NCBI GenBank assembly: GCA_000688615.1
Contig: JHVA01000001.1
Location: forward strand, 3,596,001 to 3,660,000
Direction: 5' to 3'
DNA length: 64,000 nucleotides
From: Acidobacteriaceae bacterium KBS 146
GTDB lineage: Bacteria > Acidobacteriota > Terriglobia > Terriglobales > Acidobacteriaceae
In this document: piece by piece, positions 33,529-42,503 of the stretch
How the letters are laid out: every line of letters begins with the position of its first letter
Position numbering within the stretch: the stretch's first letter is position 1
Made by a program: the position numbers and the translations under genes
Notes under the pieces: model-generated
The model's input: only the letters and a program-made list of their open reading frames with translations
Told to the model about the DNA's origin: nothing
Database searches by the model: none

Positions 33529-36500
33529 ATGATGCACAAGAGAAGGCCGTTCGGATCTCTCCGTTTGTTCGTATGTTTTTGCCTGGCGCTCACGGCGATC
33601 GGCATGAAGGCGCAGATCGCCGGACAAGGTGGGATCTCAGGTACGGTAACAGACAGCACAGGAGCAGCAATTCCGAGCGCGAGCGTTACGGCCACGGAGA
33701 ACAGCACGCATGTTGCAACGGTGCGTCGGTCAACCGGAACGGGATACTACGTTCTTTCGCCGCTTACTCCCGGGGTGTATACGGTCGTTGTCAATGCACC
33801 CGGATTTCAGAACTTCAAGCAAGAGAATGTGACGGTGAACGCACTGCAGACGGTAGGGCTGAATCCACAGCTCACGGTCGGAAGCGTGGCCGATACGGTT
33901 ACGGTTTCGACGGAGCCGCCTGCACTGCAGACGACCAATGCGACGCTCGGCGCGGTGATGGAGAACAAGACATATTCGGAGCTGCCGATCCAGATGACCA
34001 GCGGGACCCCGCGCGATCCGACGGCTTTTACCAGCTTGATGCCGGGAGTACAAAGCGGAGGGCGATCTGGAATCTTCAATGGCGTGGGCTCGGGAAACTC
34101 GAATGAGATGTATGTGGAAGGTGTGCCGCAGACGACAGTGGATTCACAGGGCGACAACCGCAAGCTGAATCAGAATCTTTCAATCGAGGCGGTCGATCAG
34201 TTCCAGGTGCAGACCAGTGGATCTTCCGCTCAATATCAGGGGATCGGTGTCGAGAACTTCTCGATCAAGCAAGGCACAAACCTCTTTCATGGAAATGCAT
34301 ATGCTTTCTTTCGCAACACTGCGTTTGATAGCTGGGGATATTTCCAGCCATGGACTCCGGTGGTGCATGCGGACGGGACAAAGGGGCTGCCTACGCAGAA
34401 GAATCCAGAGCATCAGAACGAGCTTTCGTTTTCCCTCGGTGGACCGATCAAGCGAAATAAGCTGTTCTTCTTTGCGAACTACGATCGTTATCATTACACG
34501 GGTGTAGCGAATCCTTCCTTGCAGACGATACCTACGGCAGATGCACGGAATGGAGACTTCTCGGCCTATAGCGCCAGCACCGGATACAACATCTATGATC
34601 CTACGACGGCCGCGGAATGCACTGCTACGAACGGCGGGGTTCCATGTGTTCGGCAGTTTATGGGAGTCAAGAACGGTGCACCTACCCCGAATGTGATTCC
34701 GGCGTCGAAGCTTTCTTCGATCGGGCAGGCGATGCAGAAGAATCTTCCGCCCGTTTCGAATTCCTCTTTGACGAACAACTATCTTTATGGACGTCCGGTT
34801 GGGAATGATGTCTGGGGAGTTACGGGACGCCTGGACTATACGATCAACGACAAACAGCAGATCTCACTGATCTCCACGTCGGGAGACAAGAAGTTTATTC
34901 CCTGCGACTACGGGTCGACGTCTGTGCTGCCGAATCCTTATACGAACTGCACGTTTGTAGACGAACGTACGACGACCGACATCGTGAAGCACACTTACAC
35001 CATTACGCCGCACGCGGTGAACCAGTTACGATATGGGTATACGAGGTTTGCGACTCCCGTTCACAACCTGACTGACGGTACCGCCAATACAGCGGCGAGT
35101 CTCGGAATTGGAAACCTGCCGTCGGGACAGGCGTCTTCGACGTTCCCCGGCGCGAGTTTTTCGGGTGGGGTTGATAATCCAACTGGATTCTCTTCACCGA
35201 CGGGACAACATGAGGCGGTAAATACGTACACGATTGGAGATGAGTTCCAGTGGGTACGGGGACGCCATTCGATCACCTTCGGTGGAACCTTCCAGTGGCT
35301 GCAGTTCAATCAGTCCGCGGCTGATAGTGAGTCGAAGCCAGTTACCTTCAAGTACACCAATGACTCCACGGCGGGTTTCACAAAAGGCAATATCAATGTC
35401 AAGAGCGGGTTGGCCTATGCGAGCTTTCTCCTGGGGGCGGTAGACTCGACCTCGCTCTACATTCAAAACTTCTCGACACTCGGGGCGAGGTATAAAGCTT
35501 TTTCGCCTTATGTCCAGGACGACTTCAAAGCGACAAAGAATCTCACGTTGAACCTTGGATTGCGATGGGATCTCTACACTCCGTTTACGGAGACGGAAGA
35601 TCGCTGGTCGGGCTTTAGCCCTTCGCTGATGAATCCTGCGACGGGGTCGACTGGAGCGCTGTTCTACTACGGCCGCGGCGACAGTACGTGCAACTGCAAG
35701 ACAACCGTGAACACGTGGTACAAGAATTTTGGTCCGCGACTTGGCTTTGCTTATCAGGCAGGTTCCAAAGATGTCATTCGAGGCGCTTTCTCCATCATGT
35801 ATACGCACAGCGGCGGCGTGGGAGGGTCAAGCGCGGGAAACTACAACGGAACGGGGCAGGTAGGTCTTACAGTCAGCCCCGCCTTCGCTTCTTCAAATCA
35901 AGGAGAGCAGCCGGCATTCTTCCTCAACCCGGCGCTGGGCAATAGTAGCCTGCCAGGTTATGCGACAACAATTAATCAGACGCCGACCGCGAATGCCGGC
36001 AACTATGTCGCAACTGATGGGTCGTCTGTTGTTGCCAGTTCCGTCAGCTTCGCAGACCCTTACCTTTCAGGGCGTCCTCCATACGCGGTCAGCTGGAACT
36101 TTGGTGTGCAGCATCTGCTGACAAATACGCTTACGTTGAGTGTCGATTATGCGGGCAATCAGGGCCACTTTCTGGTCGCAGGACTTAGGGGCTACTACAA
36201 CAACCAGCTGGCTCCGCAATATCAGGTTTTGGGAAGCCTGTTGAAACAGTTGCCCAACAGTGTGGACAAAGCTACCGGGAAGACCTATCTGCAGGAGGCA
36301 CAAAAGATCGTGCCCGGAATCGGACTTCCTTACGCAAATTATGGCGGATCAACTGCTACGCTTGGCCAGATGCTGAAGCCCTTTCCGCAATACTCCGGCG
36401 TTACCGACACGTATGGCAATGTAGGAAATAGCAACTACAACGCCCTGCAGATATCGCTGTCGCAGCATGAGTGGCATGGGTTGAGTTATACGCTGAACTA

Positions 36501-37218
36501 TACGTTCGCGAAGACGATCGATGATATATCGGGGTCTCGCAGCGGGTACGCTATTCCGGCCAATGTCATTGACGGAGGACACGGAACAGTTGAGGCGAAC
36601 AGAATCGATCGCTCTGTGAGTTCGACCAACGTTCCAAACAACCTGCATGTTTTCGGCGTCTACTCCTTGCCGTTCGGCCAACGGGACCAGCCAGGAGGTC
36701 AACATTTCGTTGTGCGTGCGCTTACGGGCGGATGGAAGCTATCCTTCATCTTCTCGAAGACCTCGGGCGCTCCACTTTCGATCAGCGGCGCCAACTGCCA
36801 GACAGCGGGGAGCTGCTATCCGAGCTACAACTCAGCGTTTACCGGTCCAGTGCGTATCAATGGGAATATCGGCAAAGGAATCACCGCGACGACGGTGAAT
36901 GATGTCTCGTACATCGATGCAAATGCTTTCGTAGCAACTCCAGGGAACGGCGGATTCAATTTCGGCAATGTTGATCGCAATGCTCCCTATCACCTCTACA
37001 ACATAGGGACTTATAACCTGGACGCTGGACTGAAGCGCGAGTTTCCTATCTGGGAGCGTTTGAAGTTTATCTTCCAGGCGGATGCCTTCAATGTGACTAA
37101 TCACACCCAGTTCGGCGGTCTGGGAACATCCCTGTCGAATCTCAGCGCCTTTGGGAGAGTCACTAAACAAAACAACAGTGCGCGTGACTGGCAGTTTGCC
37201 GGAAAGTTCAGCTTCTAA
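33529..37218 (+). CDS. TonB-dependent receptor, Oar-like (receptor 2)
   Basis: The 1229-residue protein has a signal peptide (LRLFVCFCLALTAIGMKAQI), the CarboxypepD_reg-like domain (GISGTVTDSTGAAIPSASVT), a plug with SELPIQMTSGTPRDPTAFTS and FSIKQGTNLFHGNAYAFFRN, and a barrel of Oar type that ends WQFAGKFSF. Starts at ATG 33529 or 33532 are both close to GAGGA, and TTG 33520 is in frame, so the N-terminus is uncertain by a few residues. It is followed after 63 bp by a DUF4450 enzyme, then GH172 and GH116 genes on the same strand, so it probably takes up a product of that set. No SusD-like partner is present, as usual in Acidobacteriota. Confidence 0.92.
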   Translation: MMHKRRPFGSLRLFVCFCLALTAIGMKAQIAGQGGISGTVTDSTGAAIPSASVTATENSTHVATVRRSTGTGYYVLSPLTPGVYTVVVNAPGFQNFKQENVTVNALQTVGLNPQLTVGSVADTVTVSTEPPALQTTNATLGAVMENKTYSELPIQMTSGTPRDPTAFTSLMPGVQSGGRSGIFNGVGSGNSNEMYVEGVPQTTVDSQGDNRKLNQNLSIEAVDQFQVQTSGSSAQYQGIGVENFSIKQGTNLFHGNAYAFFRNTAFDSWGYFQPWTPVVHADGTKGLPTQKNPEHQNELSFSLGGPIKRNKLFFFANYDRYHYTGVANPSLQTIPTADARNGDFSAYSASTGYNIYDPTTAAECTATNGGVPCVRQFMGVKNGAPTPNVIPASKLSSIGQAMQKNLPPVSNSSLTNNYLYGRPVGNDVWGVTGRLDYTINDKQQISLISTSGDKKFIPCDYGSTSVLPNPYTNCTFVDERTTTDIVKHTYTITPHAVNQLRYGYTRFATPVHNLTDGTANTAASLGIGNLPSGQASSTFPGASFSGGVDNPTGFSSPTGQHEAVNTYTIGDEFQWVRGRHSITFGGTFQWLQFNQSAADSESKPVTFKYTNDSTAGFTKGNINVKSGLAYASFLLGAVDSTSLYIQNFSTLGARYKAFSPYVQDDFKATKNLTLNLGLRWDLYTPFTETEDRWSGFSPSLMNPATGSTGALFYYGRGDSTCNCKTTVNTWYKNFGPRLGFAYQAGSKDVIRGAFSIMYTHSGGVGGSSAGNYNGTGQVGLTVSPAFASSNQGEQPAFFLNPALGNSSLPGYATTINQTPTANAGNYVATDGSSVVASSVSFADPYLSGRPPYAVSWNFGVQHLLTNTLTLSVDYAGNQGHFLVAGLRGYYNNQLAPQYQVLGSLLKQLPNSVDKATGKTYLQEAQKIVPGIGLPYANYGGSTATLGQMLKPFPQYSGVTDTYGNVGNSNYNALQISLSQHEWHGLSYTLNYTFAKTIDDISGSRSGYAIPANVIDGGHGTVEANRIDRSVSSTNVPNNLHVFGVYSLPFGQRDQPGGQHFVVRALTGGWKLSFIFSKTSGAPLSISGANCQTAGSCYPSYNSAFTGPVRINGNIGKGITATTVNDVSYIDANAFVATPGNGGFNFGNVDRNAPYHLYNIGTYNLDAGLKREFPIWERLKFIFQADAFNVTNHTQFGGLGTSLSNLSAFGRVTKQNNSARDWQFAGKFSF

Positions 37219-37226
37219 TGCTTATT

Positions 37227-37262
37227 GCGAGAAGAGGCGTAGTTGATCCCACCTCTTCTCGC
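37227..37262 (+). other. Perfect hairpin between TonB receptor 2 and the DUF4450 gene
   Basis: Arms of 11 nt (37227-37237 and 37252-37262) pair perfectly around a 14-nt loop. It begins eight bases after the receptor stop and ends 20 bases before the next ATG. There is no T-run, so it is more likely an intercistronic stabilising or attenuating hairpin than a full terminator. Confidence 0.6.
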
Positions 37263-37281
37263 TAACGCGGTTAAGAAACGC

Positions 37282-40200
37282 ATGGACCTGCAATCGTATT
37301 GGAACCGTCGTCGCTTTCTGTCGCACGCTGCCGCTACGGCAGCGTTGGCGGCTCACAGGCCGCTGCTGTCGCAGCAACAATCTTCGCATCCCCGATCGGC
37401 TGCGAGTTCCCCTGAAGAGATTGCGGGTAAGATGCGTGGCTTGATGGCGGGCCAGTCCGCTCGACCTCTTCGGTATCAACCTCAGGATGGCGGTTTCGTT
37501 ATCCGGAATGGTCAGGAGTTTTTCAATCGCCCTCTTTACGGGCCAAATAATGCATTTCGGGTGGATGCAGGCGATTTGCCCGAGTTTTCCCTTTATCTGC
37601 CAGGTCATGGTGGCAACCTGCGCCTGGGCTTTTCGCTCGGCATAACGGCGAAGTGGCTTTTTGAGGCAAGCGATATCGTTGCTACCTATCGAGCAGGGCG
37701 GATGTTCTATGAAGTTCGAGATCCTTTGCTCAAGCGAGGCTCGATCCTGCTTGAGCTATGCACGATGGGCGTAGCAGAAGGACTGCAGGTATGTGTTCAA
37801 TCTCAAGAGATTCCCGACGGGACAAAGTTGATATGGATGTTTGGCGGGCTCAGTGGCCGCAAAGGAAAACGCGGGGGTGATATCGGTTGTGAGAGCGAAC
37901 CAGTCAGTCAGTTCTTTCAGGTTCGGCCTGAAGAGTGCAGACAGAACCATTACTCCATTGATGGGCATAAAGCTGTTCTCAGCGGCCGGGCGGCAAAGCT
38001 GCTTCTTACATTCCCCAACGGCTCCTACCTTTCGATAGGAGACGGTAAGTATTGGAACGATGGCTGGCAGGCGGTAAGCAGCTCGGGGAAGGTGGTTGGG
38101 GAAGAGCCTGTAATTGTTGGATATATAGACCTTAATTCCGATAAGTCGCAGTACATGGGGATCAAGAAGATGGATGGCGCCGCACCTTCGACCTTGGAGG
38201 ATGTGGCCAAGTCTTTTACAGACCGAACTAAGCAGCTCGAGATGCTTGCGAGTCAGATGGCTATCGCAACACCCGATCCATGTATTGATGCCGCCGGGGC
38301 AGCCTTATGCATTGCGGGAGACGCAATATGGGATGATCAACAGAGATGCGCCATGCACGGCGCAGTGGCCTGGCGTAGCCCTTTGGCAGGATGGCGCGGT
38401 CCTTATGTACTCGATTGCCTGGGATGGCATGATCGTTTTCAGGAGCATGCACGCCACTGGATTGCGAAACAGAATACTTCGCCCGTAACGACTGCAACGC
38501 CTGCGACAGGAAGCCCTGATCCTAGTTCGCATATGACTCGCTCGGAGAATCTCCTGCACAGTCGAGGAGATCTCTCCCACAACCATTACGACATGAACCT
38601 TGTGTTCTTCGATGCGTTGCTGCGGCATTTGCAGTGGACCGGAGACAAAAGATTTGCGCGAGAGATATGGCCTGCGCTGTTGACGCACCTGGAATGGGAG
38701 CGCCGGTTATTTCGACGGACGTATCGATATCAGGATGGAAGAGAGCTTCCTCTTTACGAGGGATATGCCTGTATCTGGGCAAGCGATAATCTGCAGTACA
38801 ACGGCGGTGGAGCGGCGCATTCGACTGCGTACAACTACTATGGGAACGTATTGGCGGCAAAGGTGGCGAGATGGCTTGGAGAAGACTCTTCTGTTTTCGA
38901 CCAAGAGAGCGCATTGATTCTTGAAGGGATGCAGAAGTTGCTCTGGCTGCCAGAGCAGGGAACATTTGGCGAATCCAAAGATATCCTCACGAACCAACGG
39001 GTATACACCTCTCCGGCCTTATGGTCTGTGTATCACACGATCGATTCGGAAGTGGCCAACTCGCGAGAAGCATGGCAGATGACGGCAGAAGCGCTGGGCC
39101 GTCTGAAAAAGATTCCCATCGAGGGAATAGGTGTCCCTTACGGCGACCTGTACATGCTTTCCTGCTCTGATTGGCTTCCGTATACATGGTCTTTGAATTT
39201 GCTGCTGCTTGCTGAAAATATGCATATGGCTCTGGCTCTGTGGCAGGCAGGGATGACAGAAGAAGCCTTTAAGATTTTTAAAGGTAATGTTGTGGACTCG
39301 ATGTTCCAGGGGCTATGCCCTGGGAACTTTCACATGACCTCTGCTTTGGATGATCATCGGCAGGAGGCACAACGTGACTTTGGAGATCCGATCGGCATTA
39401 CATCACGCGCTCTTGTCGAGGGACTTTTCGGGATTAGGCCGAATCTCATTCGCGACAGATTAGTCATCTCGCCGGGTTTTCCTAAAGAGTGGAATAACGC
39501 ATCTCTCCATCACCGCGACCTGGACTTCAAATGGCGCCGGACTGGCACAAAGGAGGTGCTAGAGATCACTTCCCATTTCGGAAGACCGATCGAACTTTCA
39601 TTGAAGCTGCGTGCCTCGCGAACCGGCAAACCGATCGTGCGAATTAATCAACACTCGGTCCACACCGCAAGGTTTGATCCCGAAGCAGTGGGAAGCCCCC
39701 TACTGATTATTTCGGCCGGTAAGGGAGACCGGTGGGTTGTCGAGATAGAGTGGACAGGACAGCAGATCCCGCAACCGCTTCCTCTAGCGACTTATGCTCT
39801 GGGGGAGAAGGTAGAGCTTCCGAAAGGAGCCTTTTCTAAAGTTGAAGATCCGCAGTTGTGTATTAAGGATGGACGAGCGACAGCGCCTGGACCACACACG
39901 ATTTTTGCCCGAATGGAAGACAGAGAATGCCGGTGGTGGATGCCGGTTTCGTTTGAGGTGCGATCCGTTTTAGCCAATCGTGAGCCATTGCAACTTGCCA
40001 GCAATGTGCGCGTTGAACCCTTGGACCTGACAGGACATCTGAAGCACCAGATCACCGAGATCTTCCAACGGAATTACTCTACCCCTCGGTCGCCGTACTG
40101 CTCACTTTCTATCCCTCAACAGGGAGTAGGCGCGTGGGCGGCCTTTGATGTGCAGCCGGTCATCGATGACAGCGGTTTGCGCGCCGCAAGCGGTACTCTG

Positions 40201-40719
40201 ACAACACCTCTTGGTGTTCCCTTTCGCACGCCATCTGATATTGCAACACCAAACTGCTTATTTTTGTCCCAGTGGCAGCAGGATCAAAGCAGCTTCGAGC
40301 TTCCTCTGGCAGGAAGAGCAAAGACTCTATTTTTGTTGGTCGCTGCGAGCACGTTTCCTCAATGCAGCCACATGAGACATGGAGCAGTAACGGTGCACTA
40401 TGCAGATAAAAGGATTGCCTCATTGGAACTTAGAACGCCGGAGACGCTGTGGCCGATCGAGCAGGATTTCCTTCTCGACGACTTTCTGTTCGTCAGCAAA
40501 GCCCCCATTCCTCCGCGAGTTGATTTACGTTCGGGAAATGTGAGGATGCTGGATCCAGAATCTTTTAAGGGGAAAGGAAAGACTGTACCCGGGGGAGCCG
40601 CTTATATTCTCGCACTCGAGCTTGACCCGGCAAAAGAGCTTTCCAGCCTGCAGATTCAAGCAGATCTATATGGTCCCATCATCGCCCTGCTTGGAGCGAC
40701 TCTCGGCCGTCCTCGCTGA
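37282..40719 (+). CDS. Tat-exported DUF4450-type (alpha/alpha)6-barrel glycoside hydrolase-like protein
   Basis: I start it at ATG 37282 (MDLQSYWNRRRFLSHAAATA): a twin-arginine signal, so the 1145-residue protein folds before export. The open frame also includes 13 codons upstream inside a hairpin, which I do not count. The order is an N-terminal beta domain (about 55-330), a helical toroid (about 350-720, with HSRGDLSHNHYDMNLVFFDA, NLQYNGGGAAHSTAYNYYGN and LPYTWSLNLLLLAENMHMAL), and C-terminal beta domains. This matches my recollection of DUF4450 proteins, which occur in glycan-utilisation loci and resemble inverting toroid glycosidases. Catalytic residues and substrate cannot be named. It probably works with receptor 2 and the GH172/GH116 genes downstream. 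Confidence 0.65.
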   Translation: MDLQSYWNRRRFLSHAAATAALAAHRPLLSQQQSSHPRSAASSPEEIAGKMRGLMAGQSARPLRYQPQDGGFVIRNGQEFFNRPLYGPNNAFRVDAGDLPEFSLYLPGHGGNLRLGFSLGITAKWLFEASDIVATYRAGRMFYEVRDPLLKRGSILLELCTMGVAEGLQVCVQSQEIPDGTKLIWMFGGLSGRKGKRGGDIGCESEPVSQFFQVRPEECRQNHYSIDGHKAVLSGRAAKLLLTFPNGSYLSIGDGKYWNDGWQAVSSSGKVVGEEPVIVGYIDLNSDKSQYMGIKKMDGAAPSTLEDVAKSFTDRTKQLEMLASQMAIATPDPCIDAAGAALCIAGDAIWDDQQRCAMHGAVAWRSPLAGWRGPYVLDCLGWHDRFQEHARHWIAKQNTSPVTTATPATGSPDPSSHMTRSENLLHSRGDLSHNHYDMNLVFFDALLRHLQWTGDKRFAREIWPALLTHLEWERRLFRRTYRYQDGRELPLYEGYACIWASDNLQYNGGGAAHSTAYNYYGNVLAAKVARWLGEDSSVFDQESALILEGMQKLLWLPEQGTFGESKDILTNQRVYTSPALWSVYHTIDSEVANSREAWQMTAEALGRLKKIPIEGIGVPYGDLYMLSCSDWLPYTWSLNLLLLAENMHMALALWQAGMTEEAFKIFKGNVVDSMFQGLCPGNFHMTSALDDHRQEAQRDFGDPIGITSRALVEGLFGIRPNLIRDRLVISPGFPKEWNNASLHHRDLDFKWRRTGTKEVLEITSHFGRPIELSLKLRASRTGKPIVRINQHSVHTARFDPEAVGSPLLIISAGKGDRWVVEIEWTGQQIPQPLPLATYALGEKVELPKGAFSKVEDPQLCIKDGRATAPGPHTIFARMEDRECRWWMPVSFEVRSVLANREPLQLASNVRVEPLDLTGHLKHQITEIFQRNYSTPRSPYCSLSIPQQGVGAWAAFDVQPVIDDSGLRAASGTLTTPLGVPFRTPSDIATPNCLFLSQWQQDQSSFELPLAGRAKTLFLLVAASTFPQCSHMRHGAVTVHYADKRIASLELRTPETLWPIEQDFLLDDFLFVSKAPIPPRVDLRSGNVRMLDPESFKGKGKTVPGGAAYILALELDPAKELSSLQIQADLYGPIIALLGATLGRPR

Positions 40720-41298
40720 TTTTGGCAGGTATGCCTTCTCAGCTATCAAAGAAGTGCCGGTATTGTTTGTTGCAACCTCAGGGCGAGGCCGAAATGATCG
40801 CTCTGGATTTCAAATGTTGGTCGACTGTTTTGGACATCTTCGTATCCCGCGCTTAAGACATCCGCCACTTCTGGTGGGACTTCGCGGCTGTGGTCATTGC
40901 TTCTCCAGCCGCGGTTCGCTTGAAAGCGAACAAAAGCGTAGACAGCAACCCAGGGGCGCTCCACGGTTTGAGCAAGAACGAGATTTCCTGAAGCACGCCA
41001 AACTGCCTTATGACACACCGGAAATCCTCTTCTGCCACTCCGAAGCGCCGACAAGCAGGATACAAATCCTGCATAGATCAGCCTGTTCGATCTACCCGGG
41101 AGTAGCCTACAAGCGGCAAGTCTTAGGGGAAAGGCGCGTATGCCGGCATCAGAATGTGAGGTCCGTGACCGCTGACGTTGTCGTCGTCGTGAAGATATTT
41201 AATAGCCAGCCTGCTGTACTGCACATTGCCTAAAAGGCATTTGTGCGCGCAATATTACCCACGGACGGTATCGACATAATAATTCAGGGGTGTTTTTT
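40720..41298. other. Gap between the DUF4450 and GH172 genes, nothing recognised
   Basis: About 580 bp separate two genes that otherwise look like one locus. Minus-strand frames (40746-41054, 40853-41074) and a plus-strand frame reaching 41233 have no family features. A weak variant of the TCCA-N6-TGGA repeat (TCGA and TGGA) is near 40830. A remnant of a lost gene is possible but I cannot identify it. Confidence 0.4.
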
Positions 41299-42447
41299 GT
41301 GAGGGCACGAAAGCTATTTGTTTTTTCTATTCTTCTTGCTTCTTGCTTCGTTGAGGGACAAAGTCTTGAAGGATTTCCTGACCCCACAGTGCAGCAGACC
41401 TACGCCCTACACCGATCATCCAGTCGTGAAACGACCGGAGCCAATGCGGACTACCGCACCTTAACGGCCGGACAGACACTGACTATTCTGGATGCTGATG
41501 GTCCGGGAAGAATCTCTCATATCTGGTTCACGATTAATGCACCGGAGAGCTATCACCTGAAACGGATCGTGCTGCGCATGTATTGGGATGGCGAGGCTAC
41601 GCCAAGCGTAGAGACACCGATTGGGGACTTTTTCGGTTTGGGAAATGGTCAATACTACTTCTGGTCATCGCCGGTCTTGTCGGTAGGAAATGATCGCTCC
41701 CTTAACAGCTATTTCCAGATGCCGTATGCAAAACATGCCCGCATCACGGTGACAAATGAGGGAAAGCAGTCAGTCAGTAATTTGTATTGGAACATTGACT
41801 ATCGACAGGATACAAAGCCGCTCCCCGCCGGAACGCTGTACTTCCATGCCCAGTACAGGCAGGCACAACCGAATCATGGATGGGTTTCTGACTGGTACGA
41901 CAATGGTGATCCGAGGGTGAATTATCGACGCAATCTTGACGGCAAGGACAACTATGTTTGGTTTGAGGCTAAGGGACACGGTCAGTTTGTTGGTGTGACC
42001 ATGTCGGTTCTGCAGAACCAGGACGGATGGTGGGGCGAAGGAAACGATCGTTTTGATGTGGATGATAATGCGATCCCGACGATTGTCGGCACAGGATCGG
42101 AAGATTATTTTCTTGGGGCCTGGGATTTTGGGACGCCTCAGAGCTTCCCGCTCCATGGCTCGCCGGTCGTAGGCCCTGAACTCGCGGGATCTCGATCGAG
42201 TGTCTATCGAATTCATCTGGATGCTCCGATTCCGTTCACAAAGTCGATGAAGGCAAGCATTGAGCACGGACATGCCAACGCTCGTTCGGATAATTTCTAC
42301 TCGGTCGCATATTGGTATCAGGAGGAGCCACATCTACCTTTCTCTCCACTCCCGGAGATGAGCGATCGTATTCCCGCATTGCAGGCAGTAGGGGGACCGG
42401 GCAATGCCAAGCAGCCTCGGAAAGAAGGCGACCCGCAGCCGCGTTGA
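41299..42447 (+). CDS. GH172 (DUF2961) family enzyme
   Basis: The start is set at GTG 41299, eight bases after AGGGG; a GTG at 41290 is in frame. The 382-residue protein has a signal peptide (ARKLFVFSILLASCFVEG) and the DUF2961 hallmarks: DGPGRISHIWFTI, RMYWDGEATPSVETPIGDFF, and TIVGTGSEDYFLGAWDFG near residues 250-270. Characterised GH172 enzymes form oligomers of double jelly-roll subunits and act on alpha-fructofuranosyl or alpha-arabinofuranosyl linkages with glutamate residues; the Glu in GTGSEDYF is one candidate. It is 56 bp from the GH116 gene and probably co-transcribed with it, which suggests stepwise trimming of one glycan in the periplasm. Confidence 0.88.
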   Translation: MRARKLFVFSILLASCFVEGQSLEGFPDPTVQQTYALHRSSSRETTGANADYRTLTAGQTLTILDADGPGRISHIWFTINAPESYHLKRIVLRMYWDGEATPSVETPIGDFFGLGNGQYYFWSSPVLSVGNDRSLNSYFQMPYAKHARITVTNEGKQSVSNLYWNIDYRQDTKPLPAGTLYFHAQYRQAQPNHGWVSDWYDNGDPRVNYRRNLDGKDNYVWFEAKGHGQFVGVTMSVLQNQDGWWGEGNDRFDVDDNAIPTIVGTGSEDYFLGAWDFGTPQSFPLHGSPVVGPELAGSRSSVYRIHLDAPIPFTKSMKASIEHGHANARSDNFYSVAYWYQEEPHLPFSPLPEMSDRIPALQAVGGPGNAKQPRKEGDPQPR

Positions 42448-42503
42448 ACCCGCTCTGTCAGGACGCATGCGAGCAGTTAAACCCAATCAAGATGGAGAAG
42501 TGA

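Noticed and set aside
40824..40845. Weak TCGA-N6-TGGA variant of the operator motif
   Set aside because: Only about 12 of 22 positions agree with the perfect palindrome and it does not sit directly before a gene start, so it may be chance.
40622..41233. 203-codon plus-strand frame after the DUF4450 gene
   Set aside because: It begins inside the DUF4450 gene in another frame and its product shows no conserved pattern.
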